Shown here: piece by piece, positions 14,784 through 22,555 of the stretch | How the letters are laid out: each line of letters opens with the position of its first letter | Numbering within the stretch: position 1 is the stretch's first letter | NCBI GenBank assembly: GCA_002306745.1 | Contig: DBSW01000115.1 | Span: 1 to 25,046 of the forward strand | Reading direction: 5' to 3' | DNA: 25,046 bases | Source of the DNA: Dehalococcoidia bacterium UBA1332 | GTDB taxonomy: Bacteria; Chloroflexota; Dehalococcoidia; Lucifugimonadales; Lucifugimonadaceae | The notes under the pieces: model-generated | Told to the model about the DNA's origin: nothing | What the model saw: only the letters and a program-made list of their open reading frames with translations | The model's database searches: none | Made by a program: the position numbers and the translations under genes

Positions 14784-15941
14784 TTATTCAGTAGCAGATT
14801 GCCTTGAAATGTAGTCCCAATCTAGTTCAACACCTAATCCATGTCCTTCGGATACAGAAACGTATCCGTTTTCGTCCATAGGATCAACCGGCGCTTGTAG
14901 GTATGGAGCTGTGTCTGGATGAACCATGTCTAGCGTAAGCAGTCCTCGTTCATAATATTCGCAAGTGTCTTCTTCAGTCGCTGCTAGTATCTGAGAGTTA
15001 CCTGAACCTCCTACATGTATCTCACATTTCATGCCAAACGACTCATACATATCTAATGTCTTTTTTACGCCTGTAATTCCACCAAAATTCACGTCTGTAC
15101 GACCTATATCTGTCGCATGCTGAAGTACCCATTCGCCCCTAGTAAAATGTCCGCCAGGTGCTAATTCCGGTCCACATACTGGAATCCTAAGTTCTTCACA
15201 TAATTTGCGGTAGGGTTCGATTAATCTTTCATGCATTGGGTGCTCAAAGAACTTATAGCCCAGCTGTTCGATCTCTCTGCCCACCCATATTGATTCTTCT
15301 AAGGTATAAACACCCCAGGGATCCAGCATTAAACTCATTTCATCGCCAACGGCGTCACGAACTGCAGCACATATTTCAACGTCTTCTTTTGGAAAAGCAG
15401 GACGGCCGGGTGCAGGTTGTCGGGTGCGTGGATTCCAGAAAATATTGGCGTGTACTTTGTAAGCGGTGTATCCAGCCTCTTTGCATCTAACAGCATGGGC
15501 GGCATATTCATCGGGATCACCAAGATTTGGCGCTGTGCTCGCATATGCTTTTATTTTGTTTCGTGCTTGCCCCAACATGCGTGACACTGATAGACCAGCA
15601 AACTTGCCAGCAAGATCCCATAAAGCGCAATCTATATTTCCTAACAATCCTTCAGCGAATCGATTATGGCGCGCCATTAGATGCCAAAGCCGTTCACGAT
15701 CAAATGGATCTTCTCCAACTAGTAGAGGTTTGACTAACTGTTCAATTTCGTCTTGTGATGGTGTATAGAAATAATATGGGAATCCTTGCTCAGAATATCC
15801 TTCTAATCCATCGTCAGTTCTGATTCTAGTGAAGGATCGAATTACCTCAGTCTCGGGTACCCATTCAGAGTAGCCCCATTTTGTGGCACTCATGTTAGAA
15901 GTGACTCTGAACGATACAATATCAACGTCAATTATTTTCAT
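14784..15941 (-). CDS. Enolase-superfamily protein (paralogue 4)
   Basis: From ATG 15941 the protein has 385 residues. Metal ligands are Asp207 (LMLDPWG), Glu233 (FFEHP) and Glu259 (CGPELAPGG). Candidate bases are Lys162 with His164 (YKVHA) on one side and His309 (CEIHVGGSGN) with Asp283 (RTDVNFGG) on the other. The KxH motif, the LDPW in place of DxH, and GPE in place of the usual GE set it well apart from the other three, so it should have its own substrate. The capping-domain/barrel junction NIDCALWDLAGK is standard. The ATG has AGGAG 8 nt upstream; a GTG one codon earlier would also be possible. It is the first gene of a likely pair with paralogue 3. Confidence 0.88.
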   Translation of the reverse strand: MKIIDVDIVSFRVTSNMSATKWGYSEWVPETEVIRSFTRIRTDDGLEGYSEQGFPYYFYTPSQDEIEQLVKPLLVGEDPFDRERLWHLMARHNRFAEGLLGNIDCALWDLAGKFAGLSVSRMLGQARNKIKAYASTAPNLGDPDEYAAHAVRCKEAGYTAYKVHANIFWNPRTRQPAPGRPAFPKEDVEICAAVRDAVGDEMSLMLDPWGVYTLEESIWVGREIEQLGYKFFEHPMHERLIEPYRKLCEELRIPVCGPELAPGGHFTRGEWVLQHATDIGRTDVNFGGITGVKKTLDMYESFGMKCEIHVGGSGNSQILAATEEDTCEYYERGLLTLDMVHPDTAPYLQAPVDPMDENGYVSVSEGHGLGVELDWDYISRQSATE

Positions 15942-15949
15942 CACAAAAT

Positions 15950-15954
15950 CTCCT
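15950..15954 (-). promoter_or_regulatory. Ribosome binding site for enolase paralogue 4
   Basis: AGGAG on the minus strand lies 8 nt before ATG 15941. This spacing favours the ATG over the GTG at 15944. Confidence 0.6.
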
Positions 15955-16049
15955 GCCCGATCGATTCGTATTTAACGTTCTGCAGCTGCTGATAGGAATT
16001 TAAAGGTGTCATTAAAATATTGATCAATTTGCTGATATGTAGAAACAAC

Positions 16050-16772
16050 TTAGTTCCATACACCTAGTTCTCTCAGTTTAGCGTTTGCTTGTGCCGCCCA
16101 GCCTCTATTCGATGCAGGGTTGGCAGGGCTTGGGTGCAAAATTTTTCCAATATTTATGTCTAGATTATCTAAAGCAATAATGGCGCGTTTTTCAGCGAAA
16201 GTACCCACTGCTATAACCCAATTGGGTTCTAATGTTTCAACTACTTTATATAAGTGCTCGTCGCATACTTTCATTAGGGTTTCAGCTTCACTAGAAGACA
16301 GTTTGTCAGGGGTACGATTTTTTCCAGTTTCTTCCATGAAAACTAAAGGACAATGGTTTACAACATAGTGATTGGTAAAAAAGTTTTCTGCCGATTCAAA
16401 TCGTTTGGAAAATAAGCCCCATAAACGGCGACCACTTACTTCACTACGTTGACAATTTAGACCTTCTATAGGTCTTTTTGGATGTTCATTTTCTGGTTTC
16501 GTAATCGGTGCATCGATGCCTATCCAGTCTCGGACTGCAGAGATTTCACCAAAAGGCACTCCTGTTTGCGCCATGCCGAAAGGACCAGGATTCATTCCCA
16601 GAAAAACCACTTTTTTCTTGGTGATAGCAGCACGCTCAATGTATTGCTTGTGTGCAGGCCAGGCGTAGTCAAGCGGATTGTAGACATGCGTTACTGGTTT
16701 GGCGAAGTCCATAGAATTACAGGCGCTGCTCAGATTACGGGCTGCTTTGCTGATGTTATTAGACAGACTCAT
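16050..16772 (-). CDS. SMUG1-type single-strand-selective uracil-DNA glycosylase
   Basis: This 240-residue base-excision repair enzyme removes uracil (and often 5-hydroxymethyluracil) from DNA. The SMUG1 signature is clear: GMNPGPFGMAQTGVPFG with Asn61 at the water-activating position (Asn85 in human SMUG1), HPKRPIEGLNCQRSEVSGRR (a conserved block), VNHCPLVFM with Asn139 (Asn163 in human) binding uracil, and LHPSPANPASNRGW with His213 (His239 in human). The whole length is covered. A TTG two codons earlier (16778) is an alternative start, and neither start has a strong ribosome site. SMUG-type glycosylases are widespread but patchy in bacteria. It is divergent from the membrane-anchored protein across an 87 bp gap that should hold both promoters. 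Confidence 0.92.
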   Translation of the reverse strand: MSLSNNISKAARNLSSACNSMDFAKPVTHVYNPLDYAWPAHKQYIERAAITKKKVVFLGMNPGPFGMAQTGVPFGEISAVRDWIGIDAPITKPENEHPKRPIEGLNCQRSEVSGRRLWGLFSKRFESAENFFTNHYVVNHCPLVFMEETGKNRTPDKLSSSEAETLMKVCDEHLYKVVETLEPNWVIAVGTFAEKRAIIALDNLDINIGKILHPSPANPASNRGWAAQANAKLRELGVWN

Positions 16773-16859
16773 AGACAAATGGTTCTTGTCAGGACATTAA
16801 AAATTTAGCGATATGTGATCCTATTGCGGCGAGGCTGTCAGATTCTATATGGTGCTTGT

Positions 16860-17384
16860 ATGAATATTGTTGAACTTGCTCAAATAATTACAGGAACCGC
16901 AACACTTCTCGTTGCGATAGCCTTACTTTGGCAACTCAGACTTCAGAAAAAGACTTTAGATGTACATCATAGAGATGCTGAAAGAGATTTGTCACTCAGA
17001 TCTTGGCAGATGATGATAGACGAATTTTATCTTCCTATAGAAAATGACGGTTTCAGAAAAATTTACGAAAAAAGACACAAAGGCTTCGATTCACTCTCGC
17101 CCGAAGAGTCACACACTCTGAAGAATTTTTATTTCATTTTGTTAGGCAGAATTAATACTGATTATCGTTTGGGTAGAGTCGGAAAAGAAGAGTATTACTA
17201 TCGACTGCATTTTGAAAAATTGATGGATTCAAAAGCTGGGGTCGAATTTTATGAATCCATCGGAAGAGATATGTTTAATTACACGCCCTTGGAAGGAAGA
17301 ACTGAACATCTAGCGTTTTTTCAAGGGCTTGGAGATAAGGTGTATCAGGAGGTAACTGGGAATTCATTTGCGAAAGGTGATTGA
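16860..17384 (+). CDS. Membrane-anchored protein of unknown function
   Basis: From the ATG at 16860 the product has 174 residues. It begins with one membrane helix (about residues 4-25: VELAQIITGTATLLVAIALLW), then a basic patch (RLQKK) and a helical, charged cytoplasmic region (RDAERDLSLRSWQMMIDEFYLPIEN...). The layout is like the many small N-anchored proteins with a tail of helices, such as DUF4760-type, but I do not recognise the family. A GTG at 16815 would put 15 odd residues ahead of the membrane helix, so I prefer the ATG. The DNA methyltransferase follows 59 bp later in the same direction, and the pair may be co-transcribed. No nuclease motif is visible. Confidence 0.7.
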   Translation: MNIVELAQIITGTATLLVAIALLWQLRLQKKTLDVHHRDAERDLSLRSWQMMIDEFYLPIENDGFRKIYEKRHKGFDSLSPEESHTLKNFYFILLGRINTDYRLGRVGKEEYYYRLHFEKLMDSKAGVEFYESIGRDMFNYTPLEGRTEHLAFFQGLGDKVYQEVTGNSFAKGD

Positions 17385-17443
17385 GCATAGAATTATCGCG
17401 GTGATGCATCTGGGCACCCACGGTCGCAAATAATTGGATAAAT

Positions 17444-18298
17444 ATGACGTCTGCAATTGCTGAAATACATTTCGCTGACAACATGGATGTTCTACGTAAT
17501 ATTCCAGATGAATCGGTGGAACTTGTTTATGTAGATCCACCATTTAATACCCAAAAAGTACAAGTCAGAAAAAAACTCAGTACAAAGCGCTCAGTTGATG
17601 GAGCAGGTGACAGAATTGGCTTTAAGGGTCAATCTTACAAAACTGAAATCATTGATGAAAAAAGCTATATAGATATTCATGATGACTACCTAGGATTTTT
17701 GCGCCAGCGGGTTGAAGAAACGTATCGAGTATTGGCTTCGAGTGGCAGCTTTTTTCTTCATCTTGATTATAGAGAAATTCATTACGCAAAAGTGATGTGT
17801 GATGAAATTTTCGGGCGAGAATCATTTATCAACGAAATCATCTGGTCGTATGACTATGGCGGGAGAAGTAAAAGCCGTTGGTCGGCTAAGCACGACAATA
17901 TTCTTTGGTACGCAAAAGATCCTGATAATTTCACTTTCCGTTACGAGGATATTGACCGAATTCCTTACATGGCTCCAGGGTTAGTTGGTCCAGCAAAAGC
18001 AGTGCGAGGTAAAACTCCGACCGATTCTTGGTGGCATACGATTGTTAGTCCCAGCGGTAAAGAAAAAACGGGTTATCCGACTCAAAAGCCTCTAGGGATA
18101 ATCAACCGCATTATCAGAGTCCATTCCAATCCAGGTGACACAGTATTAGATTATTTTGCCGGCAGTGGAACGACTGGTATTGCCGCAATAAAAAACGGTC
18201 GCAAGGCAATACTGGTGGATAATAATCCGCAGTCGTTAGAGGTGATGTGCCAGAGATTCGATCCTAATGAAACAAAGTTTCACAACTGGCACTGTTAA
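17444..18298 (+). CDS. Beta-class DNA methyltransferase (N6-adenine / N4-cytosine), solitary
   Basis: This 284-residue SAM-dependent enzyme methylates an exocyclic amino group in DNA (Pfam N6_N4_Mtase). The order of motifs is that of the beta class: catalytic DPPF (31-34) first, then the target-recognition region (about 35-200), and TQKP (213-216) and the SAM-binding FAGSGTTG (238-245) near the end, followed by AILVDNN. DPPF is compatible with adenine or cytosine N4 targets. It lacks the extra C-terminal domain of CcrM-type cell-cycle enzymes. No restriction nuclease or specificity subunit is nearby, so it is an orphan regulator or the remains of a restriction system. The ATG lies 59 bp after the membrane-anchored protein. 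The target site is unknown. Confidence 0.9.
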   Translation: MTSAIAEIHFADNMDVLRNIPDESVELVYVDPPFNTQKVQVRKKLSTKRSVDGAGDRIGFKGQSYKTEIIDEKSYIDIHDDYLGFLRQRVEETYRVLASSGSFFLHLDYREIHYAKVMCDEIFGRESFINEIIWSYDYGGRSKSRWSAKHDNILWYAKDPDNFTFRYEDIDRIPYMAPGLVGPAKAVRGKTPTDSWWHTIVSPSGKEKTGYPTQKPLGIINRIIRVHSNPGDTVLDYFAGSGTTGIAAIKNGRKAILVDNNPQSLEVMCQRFDPNETKFHNWHC

Positions 18299-18356
18299 AC
18301 ACACATTGAGAACGGCATATGATTATAAAAATCTATGTTTTAGGCTAGGTTAAGAT

Positions 18357-18857
18357 TTATTGGCCTAAGTTATCGATTAGATCCTGACAGTCCTCGATTT
18401 TTACTTCACACAACATAATTAAGTTGCCAACAATCGCGTATGACAAATAACTAGTTCTGGTGTTGGTCTGTGCGTTGGTGATTGCACCTGAATCAATCAT
18501 TGTGCTTGGTTTACGTCGACCAGTATGCTCGTCTGCTAGATCTTGCCCTGAGCTGATCGCTTCACTATGAGATTCGTACACACGAACTTCGACATCGCGC
18601 TGTTGGTAGAAGCCATACCAAACGCTGTTTACGCCAGGCAGTGTTTCAGACGAAAGTTCCTTAGACTTTTTCCATCCTACAGCTGCCACATCGTCTGCTG
18701 TGAAAACACTTTCTGGGTATACGATCTGTACTGGGTTTAGATCAGTGTCACTATCTGAATCAGATGTCGAGCTATCCGAAGAAGATCCACAAGCGACAAC
18801 TGTGATTGCCATCGCAGCTAAAACAACAAGTAGAAATAAGAATTTAATATTTTGCAT
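18357..18857 (-). CDS. Predicted lipoprotein, unknown domain
   Basis: This 166-residue protein has a lipoprotein signal peptide: MQNIK, a hydrophobic core and the lipobox VVAC with Cys23. A Ser/Asp-rich spacer (24-40, repeated SDSD-type) leads to a globular part with VYPESVFTADDVAAVGW, VWYGFYQQRDVEVRVYES, a helix SEAISSGQDLADEH and a two-cysteine end (LCEVKIEDCQDL) that may form a disulfide. I see no named domain. It ends 58 bp after the convergent methyltransferase. An AT-rich spacer of 173 bp (18858-19030) separates it from the next divergent gene. Confidence 0.75.
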   Translation of the reverse strand: MQNIKFLFLLVVLAAMAITVVACGSSSDSSTSDSDSDTDLNPVQIVYPESVFTADDVAAVGWKKSKELSSETLPGVNSVWYGFYQQRDVEVRVYESHSEAISSGQDLADEHTGRRKPSTMIDSGAITNAQTNTRTSYLSYAIVGNLIMLCEVKIEDCQDLIDNLGQ

Positions 18858-19030
18858 CTGTTGATCTTAGAGCAACTGATCCTGAGACTCAACTAATTGG
18901 AGAGTCTCAAATAGAAAAAATACATTTTGGGCATTTATACGTTCATTTAACTCAAACTACTCATTGTTATTTATGAGCCTTGTTATCATTTATAGGTACG
19001 ATAATAGTTAAAAATTAGAGGTTTCTTTTC

Positions 19031-19216
19031 ATGTGCGATGGCGATAATCATAATCACGGAGATCGTCCTCGATACAGTCTCAAAGCTTTTTTTTCGAATT
19101 GGAACTCATATGACGCTGGATTTTTCGAGAAATTGCGGCTTGCTCTGAAGAATAACTGGATTAAGCTCAGAACCATGGAAGGGTGTTGTGGTAACGGCGG
19201 TCAACCTGGGTGTTGA
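19031..19216 (+). CDS. Small His/Cys-containing protein, 61 residues
   Basis: A good ribosome site (AGAGG, 9 nt before the ATG) and the composition support this gene. The N-terminus is MCDGDNHNHGDRPR with Cys2, His7 and His9, and the C-terminus is EGCCGNGGQPGC with Cys52, Cys53 and Cys61. Between them lies an amphipathic helix (FFEKLRLALKNNWIKL). The two ends could join in a metal site of the Cys/His type, but no known zinc or iron motif fits exactly. It lies 33 bp before the SRPBCC gene and runs the same way, suggesting a shared transcript. Function unknown. Confidence 0.65.
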   Translation: MCDGDNHNHGDRPRYSLKAFFSNWNSYDAGFFEKLRLALKNNWIKLRTMEGCCGNGGQPGC

Positions 19217-19240
19217 GCAGAATGAAATCCCTCTCTTGAA

Positions 19241-19244
19241 GAGG
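19241..19244 (+). promoter_or_regulatory. Ribosome binding site deciding a TTG start
   Basis: GAGG lies 5 nt before TTG at 19250 and supports it as the start of the SRPBCC gene. Confidence 0.55.
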
Positions 19245-19249
19245 TCAAA

Positions 19250-19762
19250 TTGAACGTTGATACTTACGATTTGTCGGGCACATCTCCACGCGTATCCCGA
19301 TTGAATAATGGCTACTATGAACTTTTTTCAAGCTTATGTCTGAATGAAGACATAGATAAAGTTTTTGAGTTCTTCGCAGATGCACATAATTTGAATCTGA
19401 TTACACCTAGTTGGCTCCATTTTCAAATAACATCTTCAACACAAATTGAGATGTCGGTTGGAGCGACGATCGAGTATAGTTTGCGGTTGCATGGAGTTCC
19501 GGTTCGTTGGACCTCTGAAATTCCGGTCTGGGATCCGCCAAGCAAATTTGTAGACAAACAGATTCGTGGGCCTTATTCCGAATGGTGGCACGAGCATATT
19601 TTTTCAAGGTTAGATGATTCGCACACGATCGTGAATGATCGGGTTTTATACAAGGTTCCATTTGGACGAATAGTGCACCCTCTTTTCGTAAAGAAAGATC
19701 TTTTGAAAATTTTTAATTTTCGCTGTCAGGTCCTCAAGGAAATTTTTAATAGCCAAAATTAG
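19250..19762 (+). CDS. SRPBCC-fold ligand-binding protein (COG4276-like)
   Basis: This 170-residue START/Bet v 1-like (SRPBCC) protein has a hydrophobic pocket that binds small lipophilic molecules. The COG4276-type signature is visible: PVRWTSEIPVWDPPSKFVD (84-102), QIRGPYSEWWHEHIF (104-118) and HTIVNDRVLYKVPFGR (125-140). An N-terminal pairing helix VFEFFADAHNLNLITP (38-53) is also seen. No catalytic role is established for this subfamily. The start is TTG with GAGG 5 nt upstream. The Cys-tailed mini-protein lies just before it and the MlrC gene 27 bp after it, so the three are probably one transcript. Confidence 0.85.
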   Translation: MNVDTYDLSGTSPRVSRLNNGYYELFSSLCLNEDIDKVFEFFADAHNLNLITPSWLHFQITSSTQIEMSVGATIEYSLRLHGVPVRWTSEIPVWDPPSKFVDKQIRGPYSEWWHEHIFSRLDDSHTIVNDRVLYKVPFGRIVHPLFVKKDLLKIFNFRCQVLKEIFNSQN

Positions 19763-19789
19763 GTTTAATTCAGTTTTATAGGTGTTCAG

Positions 19790-21289
19790 ATGCGTATTGC
19801 CGCACTCGGGTTTCATCACGAGACAAATACATTTCAGTCCGTAAAGACAGATTATGATGCTTTTCAAGCTTTTGAGTTCCTGCGTGGGAGTGAAATCTCT
19901 GAAAAACACTCTAATGCCCATACCTCCTTCACGGGTTATTTCAGGGGCTCTGAAAAGTACGAATTCGATCTGAATCCGCTTTTATTCACGTTTACAGGTC
20001 CCACAGGGACTATAACTAAAGATGCTTTTGATCGTATTACTTCAGAAATGGTTGATTTGCTCGAAAAGAATGGACCATGGGATGGGGTTTTATTGGCGCA
20101 GCATGGTGGGGCTGTATCTGAGGAATATCCTGATATGGACGGTCAGGTTGCATACATTGTCAGGCAGGTGGTGGGCGATAAAGTTCCAGTTGTAATGACA
20201 CTTGATTTGCATTCAAATATCACTCAAAAGCAAATCGATAATACTGATGCAATCGTTGTTTATCGCACGAACCCTCACTTGGATCCTTTGGAGAGAGGTG
20301 TTGAGGCATCAGAAATTCTGGTGAAAACCATTAGAGGTGAAATTTCACCTGTTCAACATTTGGTACAAGTGCCGATGATAATAAACATAGTCAAGCAACC
20401 TACTGGTTTCGGGCCTATGAAGTTGATCATGGATGATGTCAAAGAGGTTATGGCAAATTCAGGTGTAGTTTCGGCCAGTTGCGGTCAAGGATTCCCCTAC
20501 GCGGACGTTGAGCATATGGGTGTTTCATTTTTGGTTGTAACTGACGGTGACGCAGCACTTGCTGAGGATAAGGCTAAATGGTTAGCAGATCGTGCTTGGA
20601 ATATCAGGGCAGATCTACAAAATGATTCCACACCTATGGGTCAAGCGATAGAGCAAGCTGCGACTGCAAATTATGCCGGAAAGCCTACGGTAATAATGGA
20701 TGTTGGTGACAACGTGGGTGGAGGTGGAACTGCTGACTCAACCCACTTATTGGCCGAGGCTATCAAATATGGATTGAATGGCGAAAAATGCCTTTTGATG
20801 TCGTTGTTTGACCCCGTAGCTGTAAAAAAATGTATAGATACAGGAGTGGGTTCTAGTATCATTTTGAATGTGGGCGCTGGGACGGATGATTTGCATGGCG
20901 ATCCCATTGAGGTTACTGGCAATATCAGGATAATCACAGATGGCAGATATGAAGAGCCTACACCAACTCATGGCGGGATAAGATTCTTCGATTACGGACT
21001 ATCGGTTGCTTTGGATACCGAGGATGGTTTCACTCTGGTGTTACACACGGTAAGAGGAGTGGGGAATATGAGTCGTCAGCAGTATTACTCGATGGGTATT
21101 AATCCTGAAAATTACCGAGTTGTTATATGTAAAGGTACCGTTTCGCCACGAGCCGCATATGAGCCGATTGCGCGTGAAATAATCATGGCTGATTCACCTG
21201 GCGTGACAAGTGCTGACATGTCTAGTTTTGCGTTTACAAATCGACGGGTGTCGCTATATCCATTTGAGTTGGATACTGAATTTGTTTAA
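19790..21289 (+). CDS. M81 family metallopeptidase (MlrC-like)
   Basis: This 499-residue member of the MlrC/M81 family is named for microcystinase C, which takes apart linear products of microcystin. The N-terminal DUF1485 domain shows the metal-site motifs FHHETNTF (His9-His10-Glu11), LAQHGGAV (His105), LDLHSN (Asp139-x-His141) and YRTNPHLD (His163). The MlrC C-terminal domain begins near PTVIMDVGDNVGGGGTADST (about 295-315). The length is typical. Only a few relatives have been characterised, and most probably cleave unusual peptides or amides, not cyanotoxins, so toxin breakdown should not be assumed. An AGG-type ribosome site precedes the ATG. The M24 peptidase gene follows 69 bp later. 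Confidence 0.9.
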   Translation: MRIAALGFHHETNTFQSVKTDYDAFQAFEFLRGSEISEKHSNAHTSFTGYFRGSEKYEFDLNPLLFTFTGPTGTITKDAFDRITSEMVDLLEKNGPWDGVLLAQHGGAVSEEYPDMDGQVAYIVRQVVGDKVPVVMTLDLHSNITQKQIDNTDAIVVYRTNPHLDPLERGVEASEILVKTIRGEISPVQHLVQVPMIINIVKQPTGFGPMKLIMDDVKEVMANSGVVSASCGQGFPYADVEHMGVSFLVVTDGDAALAEDKAKWLADRAWNIRADLQNDSTPMGQAIEQAATANYAGKPTVIMDVGDNVGGGGTADSTHLLAEAIKYGLNGEKCLLMSLFDPVAVKKCIDTGVGSSIILNVGAGTDDLHGDPIEVTGNIRIITDGRYEEPTPTHGGIRFFDYGLSVALDTEDGFTLVLHTVRGVGNMSRQQYYSMGINPENYRVVICKGTVSPRAAYEPIAREIIMADSPGVTSADMSSFAFTNRRVSLYPFELDTEFV

Positions 21290-21358
21290 TTATTTATTGA
21301 GTTGTGATGCAAAGTCGCGAATCACTTATTCATGTAATTTAAGAAATGGCGTATTACA

Positions 21359-22540
21359 TTGAGATTGTTTGATTATGACCGTCTTTCCGAAGAAATGCAT
21401 AAAAGAGATATCGATGTCCTTTTGGCTGGAACTAAGCCAAATGTTGAATATCTAACTGATGTCGAATGGATGCGCTGGTTTGATAAAGAAAATTTCATCA
21501 CTGAAGATGGCGAAAATTACGCAGCCGCTTTTGTAGGGCTTCCGAAAGAGGAATCAGATGGTGCGTTCTACGTTGCTCCATCTACTCAAACTGGATATCC
21601 AGAAAACTACGGAATATGGATAGATGATGTGCGGTACTGGGGTCCAGTTTTTTTCGTTGCTGGATCCGAGCAACAGATGGATTCAGCAGATAATCCAATA
21701 GCCAGGGTTGCGCAGGTACTGCGTGAGAAAGGTCTTGATAAAGGCAATATTGGCGTTGAATGGCGCCATATAGAAATGCAGTTTGCTGAAGCATTACGTG
21801 AACATTTGCCAATGGCTACCTTGGTTGACGCAGAACCAGTTCTCTGGGAACTAAGAATGATCAAGTCTGAGGAAGAAATACGTCGTATACGTCGCGCGTC
21901 AGAGATTACAAGCGAAGTTATTAATTCCATTTACTCTGATGCTGCATATGAAGGTATGACCGAATGGGATCTAGAAAAGTACATGGGTATTGCTTTTGCT
22001 GAGCGCGGCTCTAGACATCTGTGGACCGACGTAGGTTTTGGCCCTAAAGGGGCAAAGTTCGCAGGGCCAACCGATGAAAAACTTCGAGTTGGAGATGTGC
22101 TTAGGATTGACGCCAGTGGATGGTGGGACGGATACGTCTCTGATCAGAGTAGATCACTCGCATGGAGCGGTGAGATTAATGACAAGGCAAAAAGAGGACA
22201 TGCTGCGATTTATCGGATGAACAAGGAACTACGAGAAGCGGTGCGTCCTGGATTACTCCCATCGGACCTTTATCGAATGACAATGCGTCTTTTTGAGGAG
22301 GAAGGTTTCGAGTCTCTAACTCCTCAAGCAGGCCATTCACTTGGTAGAGTTGCTCATGAACCACCTTTTCTTGTCGAAGGATCCGACCGTCCACTCGAAC
22401 CTGGAATGATTGTTGTAGTTGAACCGACGATGCGTTTGGACGGTGTTGGAAGCTTTAACATTGAGGATACGACTTTAGTTACGGAGGATGGATGTGAAGT
22501 TCTCACATCAACGCCACGCGAATGGGATGCATTTCTCTAA
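21359..22540 (+). CDS. M24 family peptidase (Xaa-Pro aminopeptidase/creatinase fold)
   Basis: This 393-residue protein has the creatinase N-domain (about 1-160) and the pita-bread catalytic domain. All five metal ligands are present: Asp251 and Asp262 (RIDASGWWDGYVSD), His326 (AGHSLGR), Glu355 (VVVEPT) and Glu369 (NIEDTT). His333 (VAHEPP) fits the second catalytic histidine. So it should be an active dinuclear-metal peptidase of the Xaa-Pro type, or a related creatinase/DMSP-lyase-type enzyme; family membership does not decide the substrate. The start is TTG, since no in-frame ATG lies nearby, and its ribosome site is weak, so the N-terminus is uncertain by a few residues. It likely shares a transcript with the MlrC gene and converges with the next gene (15 bp gap). 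Confidence 0.9.
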   Translation: MRLFDYDRLSEEMHKRDIDVLLAGTKPNVEYLTDVEWMRWFDKENFITEDGENYAAAFVGLPKEESDGAFYVAPSTQTGYPENYGIWIDDVRYWGPVFFVAGSEQQMDSADNPIARVAQVLREKGLDKGNIGVEWRHIEMQFAEALREHLPMATLVDAEPVLWELRMIKSEEEIRRIRRASEITSEVINSIYSDAAYEGMTEWDLEKYMGIAFAERGSRHLWTDVGFGPKGAKFAGPTDEKLRVGDVLRIDASGWWDGYVSDQSRSLAWSGEINDKAKRGHAAIYRMNKELREAVRPGLLPSDLYRMTMRLFEEEGFESLTPQAGHSLGRVAHEPPFLVEGSDRPLEPGMIVVVEPTMRLDGVGSFNIEDTTLVTEDGCEVLTSTPREWDAFL

Positions 22541-22555
22541 CTTATGATTGTGCTA

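Noticed and set aside
15466..15768. 100-codon frame opposite enolase paralogue 4
   Set aside because: It is antisense to well-conserved active-site coding sequence and has no domain. A shadow frame.
16860..18298. Complete restriction-modification system
   Set aside because: The only partner candidate is a membrane-anchored protein with no PD-(D/E)XK, HNH or helicase motif.
19790..21289. Microcystin degradation pathway
   Set aside because: MlrC-like proteins are common in bacteria that never meet microcystin, and no MlrA or MlrB gene is in the window.
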